Below are positions 58,301 through 64,000 of a stretch of DNA of 64,000 nt, one piece after another. Source of the stretch: Ornithodoros turicata (lineage: Eukaryota > Arthropoda > Arachnida > Ixodida > Argasidae); the NCBI RefSeq assembly GCF_037126465.1, contig NW_026999460.1, positions 186,001 to 250,000 on the forward strand. The letters are read 5' to 3'. Position numbers and translations under genes: made by a program. The notes below the pieces were generated by a model that worked only from the letters and a program-made list of their open reading frames with translations, ran no database searches and was not told where the DNA came from. Numbering within the stretch: the first letter of the stretch is position 1; each line of letters starts with the position of its first letter.

Positions 58301-58529
58301 GACAACGGCGAGCACTTTCAGCTGCACCACCAGGACCATCGTGACCACGAGACCACCTGCACTCTAAAGACAGAACTTCATCGCATAGCACGCTGACGGC
58401 CAACATTGTACAGTTTGATACCTTCATCACTGTTGATTTGTTGAAAACGGGAGGATGAGCCTTTTCGGGACACTTTATATAATTACATAAGTGTCCCAAA
58501 AATGCGTGCGCCTCCCATTTTTAGCTAAT

Positions 58530-59667
58530 CACTCAGTAAACCACGAATATCCTGGAGACGTCCAAAATGTGTCGCAAACGTCCAAGACGTCGAGACATCC
58601 TATGTACGTCCCATGGATATTCGTGATTGGATCCAAACTATGTCGCAGATGCCACAACTGGACGTCACATGGACGTCCAGTTTGTGTCTTCAAAATATTT
58701 TAGTTGTTGGGGATACCCAATTCTGTACATCCCCTGTACGTCCCAAAGCGAAAACCCCATAGCGAAAGCGAGTACATCGAGATTGGGATATGCTGAGGTG
58801 ATCGCATCACGAACCAAAAAGTACGTGCAAACAAGGGCTGAATGACGTCTCTCAGAAACAAAGGGCAGTGTTGTGCAAGATCGCAAGATTTTGCTCCTCC
58901 TAAAACTGACCGTCTATGTTACATTGAGCACTTCTTGCGAAAGAGGCAGAGATGCGGAATTATGTGGCACTCTCAAATTTGACTTTCGATGAACCTACCG
59001 AGTGTCTCAGACCGAGAGTAGTAAGAAACACAGGCGTTACTTTGTTGCAGAGTTAATACACACCACGCAACCCCTCACTTGAATGTTTTTGTGCATAATC
59101 GAATTATACTTAGACAGCTCACCCTCCATTTTGTTTCGAAGGCGAGCAGTACCCGCGGAAGTTCGCGCGACAAGCAATATATAGTATTTGTTTTCTCTTG
59201 GAAAGGGAATGCTAGTACCTTTCGAAGCTTTTTGGACTGTGAGCTTTTCCGTTTCTCTGTTTGCTGTATTTAAGCCGCTGCGCTCTGTGTCCGTTGTGGG
59301 AAACGCCAGAAACGGGCACAGAGGGGAAACAGGGAACGACATAGTTATGTAGTGGCGACTCTCTATAGTTACGGGTGCGCTAATGGTGCCGATACCAGCC
59401 CCCCCCCCCAACCCTCGCAAAATGTTTCAAAATATGTGTCCCTGCCTACGGATCGGAAGGTGGCGCCAATGTCCTCTGAATGTCCGAATGTCCATTAGTT
59501 GAGTTAGTGGGACGCCCCGTGGATGTGGAAAAAGTGGGACAAATGGCTATCCACTGGACGTACGTACATACGACGTCTATAGGCTCTGTGCGAACGTCCC
59601 TGGGATATCCAAATGTCACGCTCAGGATGTTACATGGATGTCGCTGGGATGTAAATGGTTTATTGGG
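58530..59667. mobile_element. TIR element packed with GGACGTCC-like repeats
   Basis: Left end CAGTAAACCACGAATATCC and right end GGATGTAAATGGTTTATTGG are inverse-similar. Subterminal regions (58550-58760 and 59460-59650) hold many short degenerate units of GGACGTCCA / TGGGACGTAC / GGATATCC in both orientations. The middle (58800-59450) is unique, with no coding frame. Architecture parallels the CCCTATTG-ended elements, but the terminal bases differ (right end inverse: GCCCAATAAACC). Confidence 0.55.
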
Positions 59668-59868
59668 CAACAGTGTGTTAATTGCATCATGCCTTGGGCG
59701 TCCTATGCGGTGAAGCTGTGTTTTTTGAGTGTGTGACCTTGCTCGTGATACTTGCTGTGAGGGCTCTCATGACACATGCTTCAAAAAGCAAAAAAGCAAC
59801 AAAAAGCGTCCGAATGTCACGCTTGCAACGCGTCACGAAACTGTCACTATTTTTAGAGTGATACCGGA

Positions 59869-60310
59869 ATGCGTGAGGAGAAAAGCAGCGAGGAAGCCGT
59901 ATTGCGAAAATTAATAGGTTTGTGGAGCAAAGCGAAGACGGAAGGCACGTTTGGGAAGCCGGAACTCGTCGGGTTTCATGGCTCCAAACATGTGACAGGA
60001 ACCCTGGCAGCCACAAAATCGCGACAGTTACGGGCGCTCAACAGAGACATTTAGCAGAACTGTATACCTATCGAAAGGCGCAAAGCAACCTGCGTTATAG
60101 ACAAGACGAGGAGATCGCTGAGGAGATGGGAGCTACCAGTTGTGCAGACGAGTGCCATCACCGTTCACAAATCGCAGGGGACACGTATGAAAAAGTTGTG
60201 TACTCCTATGCCAAGAGAAATCCCCAAAAGCTTGTGGCACTGAGTCGCGCTACAGACATAACTTGGCTGTACCTCACCGACGTGGACAGCGATAGTTTAA
60301 ACGGATGGTC
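59869..60310 (+). pseudogene. Helitron/PIF1-like helicase C-terminal remnant
   Basis: The + strand reads VVQTSAITVHKSQG (about 60135-60176), then after a frame change DTYEKVVYSYAKRNPQKLVA and LSRATDITWLYLTDVDSD (60180-60295). TVHKSQG is helicase motif V and LVALSRAT-I--LYL is motif VI of PIF1-type helicases. The VVY-Y-----LV-ALSR form is typical of Helitron Rep/helicase proteins and of host PIF1. The rest of the helicase is missing; upstream frames (59869-60054) are not recognisable. A Helitron origin is favoured because the fragment is embedded in repeats. Confidence 0.7.
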
Positions 60311-60329
60311 ATTCGGCATAATGACAGTT

Positions 60330-60545
60330 GTTGTAGGAGGTATCCGTGTTCAAATCAGGGTGCCGGCTGTGCTGTCTTTGGTTTTTCCTGGGTTTTCCTG
60401 TGACGCTTTCAGACATATGTCGGCACACTTCCCTTAGCAGTCGTCCCAGTACGCACATTCCCCCAGGGCGCCAGTAATGACGTTGCCCACCTTTGTGAAC
60501 CAACAATGGCGAGCCCTCTCACCAGCCCCAACACCACCACCACTT
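60330..60545 (+). repeat. SINE-like copy after the helicase fragment
   Basis: GTGTTCAAATCAGGGTGCCG looks like a tRNA B-box region, followed by a body ending CCTTAGCAGTCGTCCCAGTA and CGCACATTCCCCCAG. It is the fuller counterpart of the 58171-58300 copy. The long + frame from 59922 to 60437 runs through it but is not a real protein here. Confidence 0.6.
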
Positions 60546-63085
60546 TCTGAAAAAAAAAAGATCCGGTACTTACGCCGTGCATGTGGTACATATAATCCGA
60601 CGGAACTGGGCACGGTACGCTATAGTTCAGCCCTGTAAAATACAACACTGATCAATTGCAGACTAGATACCGCATGTGTCAGCAAGGGATCGCCGCATCC
60701 CAGATGTACGTAAGCATATGGTCAAGTTTTTACGGGACTAATGGTTGTATTATCACTATTTGGGTATTCGGGTGGTAATGCAAAGAAAATGCCACGTCAC
60801 TGAAAAATGAAGTGTGCTCTCTCGTCTTCCTGCGATGTCATGCAGTTAATTCTCACGGTCATCTACTCTGTGCGGGCTTGTTTTCGTTACATTCCTAGGA
60901 AGAGTGTATATGGTGTGAAAAAACGGAAAACCGCTCGCAGCCCTCGTTGTCCTCCGAGTATGTTACATTCTCCTGGGAATCGACCGAAATGGTTTGTGGA
61001 GGCAAGCTAGATTATTAGAACATAAGGTATTCTTGGGTGTAAGGGAACGGTAATGTTTGTGGAATATAAAAGCAGTGCCTCACATTAATATTGTAAGCAG
61101 TTAATTGATGTTAAAGCTCGTCACTCTACCAAGGTTGCACTCCTATACTCTCACCGATGCGATTAACAGCGACAGTCACTTGACCTAACCCGAATATAAA
61201 CTATATCCCAAGTCAACCGGATCACAATGAACTTTACGTTTCTATGGGAACGTTGATGGCCCGTCGTTAAGAAGCAGATGGTATTTGTCTGATCTGCGGT
61301 GTACACTAGAGTGACCAGGAGCATCGAACCTTTGTTCATATTCGACGGCAGCAAGAATCGTGTAGAGTTGCCTTCGCTGTCTAGTGCAACTTTACTTCTG
61401 CTACAAAGCAGCTCACCCGTTGCGCTCTCTCCCTCCAGTGCACAGGGGGTGAGCTGGGACCATATTCTCGTCAAAGTAATGACCTCGATTACTTAGTGTC
61501 GCGGCTGGGCATTGGTCGTGAAGTGAGGAAGGAGTGAAGCAGAGAGGTAAATGTGACGAGATAGTCTATCCTGCACTCTTCACGCTTCATGTACTTTATC
61601 ACGAAGATTGTAAAATCAAGAGCTCGACTAACGGTTGAGGGCGCGTGACATTCATTTCTGTTGGCCACGCCTTCTTCATGTCACGACCAATGACAGGGGA
61701 GACAAAGAGTAACTGAGGTTGATTGCTTTGACGAGAATGGGGCACCTGCTGCCTTAATAAACTGACGGATGGATATCATCAACTTCGCATGGGGGCCACC
61801 CTATGTATGCCTCCCCGACGCATCTGCGCCCGTCTGCGGGGGTGAGGCATAGATAGAATGGTATAGATGCAAGCTTGCCTATCACGGCTCATATCTCATA
61901 AAAATCTTTATGTCATGCGCCTAATTATGCCTCTTGTCTTCCAGAGAATAATCGCAGATCTTATTATACGAATCAGCCACACCCTCTCGCTAGGCTTGTT
62001 TAATGAGATAGTTTGGACGCGCGATAAAAAAGTGCACTACTAATTACTGCAGTTGTTTGTTCACGCACTGTCTAGCGCTAACAGTTACGAAATGTGGCAG
62101 GCACAGCCAACACGAATCCATTTTCCAAGTGGATCCAAAGTGCCCCGTAGGCTCTGTCGTGATGGGGTCTTCTTGACAGTCAAGACGAGACGTGATGAGG
62201 TGCACCACTGTAAAGTAGAGGACGAGGACAGTCTGGAGTCTATATAGATCGCCTTTGTATGACTTCGAGTGCTTTATGTTGAGCTCGACGTCATTGACGC
62301 TGTTAAAAAATCTCGAGTGATAATGGTAGAAGGACCGTATTATCCGCGGCACTGAGTTCTTCATTGTTGTGGTAACTAAATGTAGACGAGATGGTGCTTC
62401 CCGACATGAGCCCTGATTGGCCATAATGAAATGTCCGAGAGGGTCTGAGCTCGGTGGGAGCTTCTCAACCGATAGCTTTACTACAGGACGTTGCTGATAG
62501 AACTGCAGCTACTACTAATATGCGCGTCCACACTGAGCTGATTTCATCGGCGTCCACCGACCGCCACGTGACCGTTCTTATTTATTCACCAACTATTGCG
62601 CTACTTACTTACTTTCTTTCTTCTCTAATGGAGCCAGCTTATCCGGCCGTCTACGTCAGCTTCATGTTATTTTCCCCAGGCCGTGCCAAGCAATACTTTG
62701 CATACTGTTTTCTCTCCCAGAAGGAATAAATTACACGCAGCAAATTTGCATTCTCTAATTATTACCAGCATCATTGGACAGTAAATTTCCAATCATGTTT
62801 CTCTACGGCACAAGCTTGGTCTGCAGGACTCGCGGTAACCCCACCCTCTTCTTCCCTCCGCCGGTGTTCTCCGCTGCTATGTTCAGCTGCTATGCGGGAA
62901 AGCTGTCTTGCGGCACGGGATAACAATTGGGAAATTGCCTTTCTACTACTTAACAGCGATACAAAGTAAACATTTCCGTAGACTAGCACGGAAGAGCACC
63001 GTGTAAAGGAAATATGAAATCTGTAAACAGGATATCAATCTATTGCACCACAGCCAAACTAATTTTCATCCATTGCTCCTATAGG
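60546..63085. other. Unassigned stretch
   Basis: No gene or complete repeat recognised in about 2.5 kb. Short frames (60-126 codons) lack motifs. Confidence 0.35.
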
Positions 63086-63198
63086 CATGAGAGAACTGAT
63101 GTTCTGAGGCTGGGAACAACATAGAAGGGAGAAATACATACAAAGCCTCAATTTGCCTAAGAAATTAACGATGAAAGATGAAAGTCACTGAAAAGGTT

Positions 63199-63271
63199 AG
63201 CCAGCGGTAGGAGTTGAACCCACATCTTCTGGATTGCCGGTCCAGGGCTCTACCAATTGAGCTAAGCTAAC
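63199..63271 (-). tRNA. tRNA-like sequence, array unit 1
   Basis: Seventy-three bases fold as a cloverleaf. The acceptor 5' GTTAGCT pairs with GGC-type 3' strand through G-U pairs and one mismatch, the D-arm is GCTC/GAGC, the anticodon stem CTGGA/TCCAG, and the T-arm GTGGG/CCTAC. The anticodon loop is CCGGCAA, so by position the anticodon is GGC (Ala), but U33 is replaced by C. A box TAGCTCAATTGG and B box GGTTCAACTCC are near-canonical. The T-loop C-to-A change in the B box and missing U33 argue for a tRNA-derived repeat rather than a working tRNA. Confidence 0.55.
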
Positions 63272-63529
63272 ACGCCTTCTGCGAGACTTCAAGGGAGCGT
63301 CATCTGAAGGGACAAACCAGCAACACTCTCTCACTCATCCTCCTTTCACTCTTACATTTTTGCACACTCATACACACATTCATACGACGGGATCAACGCA
63401 GGCGGAAACTGTTGAACATGAGAGAACTGATGTTCTGAGGCTGGGAACAACATAGAAGGGACAAATACATACAAAGCCTCAATTTGCCTAAGAAATTAAC
63501 GATGAAAGATGAAAGTCACCGAAAAGGTT

Positions 63530-63602
63530 AGCCAGCGGTAGGAGTTGAACCCACATCTTCTGGATTGCCGGTCCAGGGCTCTACCAATTGAGCTAAGCTA
63601 AC
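63530..63602 (-). tRNA. tRNA-like sequence, array unit 2
   Basis: Same 73-base sequence as unit 1, with the same loop (GGC by position, no U33), the same D-arm and the same B box. Only flanking bases differ. Confidence 0.55.
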
Positions 63603-63859
63603 ATGCCTTCTGCGAGACTTCAAGGGAGCGTCATCTGAAGGGACAAACCAGCAACACTCTCTCACTCATCCTCCTTTCACTGTTACATTTTTGCACACTC
63701 ATGCACACATTCATACGACGGGATCAACGCAGGCGGATACTGTTGAACATGAGAGAACTGATGTTCTGAGGTTGGAACAACATAGAAGGGACAAATACAT
63801 ACAAAGCCTCAATTTGCCTAAGAAATTAACGATGAAAGATGAAAGTCACTGAAAAGGTT

Positions 63860-63932
63860 AGCCAGCTGTAGGAGTCGAACCCACATCTTCTGGATTGCGG
63901 GTCCAGGGCTCTACCAACTGAGCTAAGCTAAC
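63860..63932 (-). tRNA. tRNA-like sequence, array unit 3, best box match
   Basis: This copy has a canonical A box (TAGCTCAGTTGG) and B box (GGTTCGACTCC) and a seven-pair acceptor stem (GTTAGCT with AGCTGGC, two G-U pairs). The anticodon loop is CCCGCAA: CGC (Ala) by position, again without U33. It appears closest to the ancestral tRNA. Confidence 0.6.
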
Positions 63933-64000
63933 ACGTCTTCTCCGCGACTTCCAGGGTGCGTCATCTGAAGGGACAAACCGGCCACTCTCTCACTCATCCT

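Larger units (their letters stand above)
63086..64000. repeat. Tandem array, 331-bp unit, runs off the window
   Basis: Units start with CATGAGAGAACTGATGTTCT at 63086, 63417 and 63748, exactly 331 bp apart, and the third is cut by the window end. The units are nearly identical. Each contains a tRNA-like sequence on the minus strand, preceded and followed by the same flanks (GATGAAAGATGAAAGTCAC-GAAAAG; TTCAAGGGAGCGTCATCTGA). This is either a tandemly amplified tRNA-derived SINE or a tRNA gene cluster. Confidence 0.95.

Noticed and set aside
59922..60437. 171-codon plus-strand frame as one real protein
   Set aside because: Only its middle carries helicase motifs, one of which (TVHKSQG) is in another frame; its end is a repeat shared with 58.2 kb.
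63086..64000. CRISPR-like array
   Set aside because: Regular spacing is due to a 331-bp tandem unit identical throughout; there are no unique spacers and the DNA is eukaryotic.

Overview
The window looks like eukaryotic, TE-dominated, mostly non-coding DNA from an arthropod. A tick or other arachnid is the best guess, from the mix of Penelope-like, CMC/EnSpm, PIF/Harbinger, MULE, hAT, mariner-type MITE, LINE, Ty3/gypsy, Helitron and tRNA-derived repeats, but no host gene fixes the species. Coding sequences are interrupted by GT-AG introns, no bacterial-style gene runs exist, and nearly every recognisable protein is a decayed transposon gene. Most 60-100 codon open frames are chance ORFs.

Layout. 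0-5 kb: a HARBI1-type nuclease fragment (-), then a Penelope-like element (-, RT plus GIY-YIG) split by a MULE-like transposon with its own transposase remnant (+). 5-10 kb: mostly unassigned, with a repeated-motif ORF near 7 kb and a weak exon candidate near 9.6 kb. 10-18 kb: an AT-rich island with a large foldback, a GC-rich 115-bp palindrome, a 303-bp tandem duplication, a decayed unrecognised ORF (14.8-15.7 kb, -) and a mariner-type MITE. 18-20.6 kb: LINE 3' end and small TIR elements. 21-26 kb: a spliced CMC/EnSpm (Tnp2-like) transposase (-) with a 1.3-kb TIR element in one exon. 26-42 kb: unassigned DNA with a hAT element, a THAP-domain remnant, four or more MITEs, an LTR/PBS candidate and a LINE tail. 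42.4-45.1 kb: a foldback with about 0.73-kb arms. 46-50.3 kb: LINE RNase H (+), LINE 3' end (-) and Ty3/gypsy pol (-). 50-58 kb: mostly empty, with a possible host first exon at 55.9 kb and an uninterrupted frame at 56.5 kb. 58-60.5 kb: another repeat-rich element, a Helitron/PIF1 helicase remnant and SINE-like tails. 63-64 kb: a 331-bp tandem array, each unit carrying a tRNA-like sequence.

No working pathway is encoded. The genes relate to each other as layers of insertion: MULE in Penelope, a CCCTATTG-ended element in CMC, half a mariner MITE in the 42-45 kb foldback, LINE tail against gypsy. The clearest new-looking signal is the set of elements ending in CCCTATYGAAAA, each with its own subterminal repeat unit. 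One of them sits in the CMC transposase with a 2-bp target duplication, and taking it out restores the Tnp2 frame exactly at that junction. The unidentified ORF in the AT-rich island is the best candidate for something foreign or undescribed.
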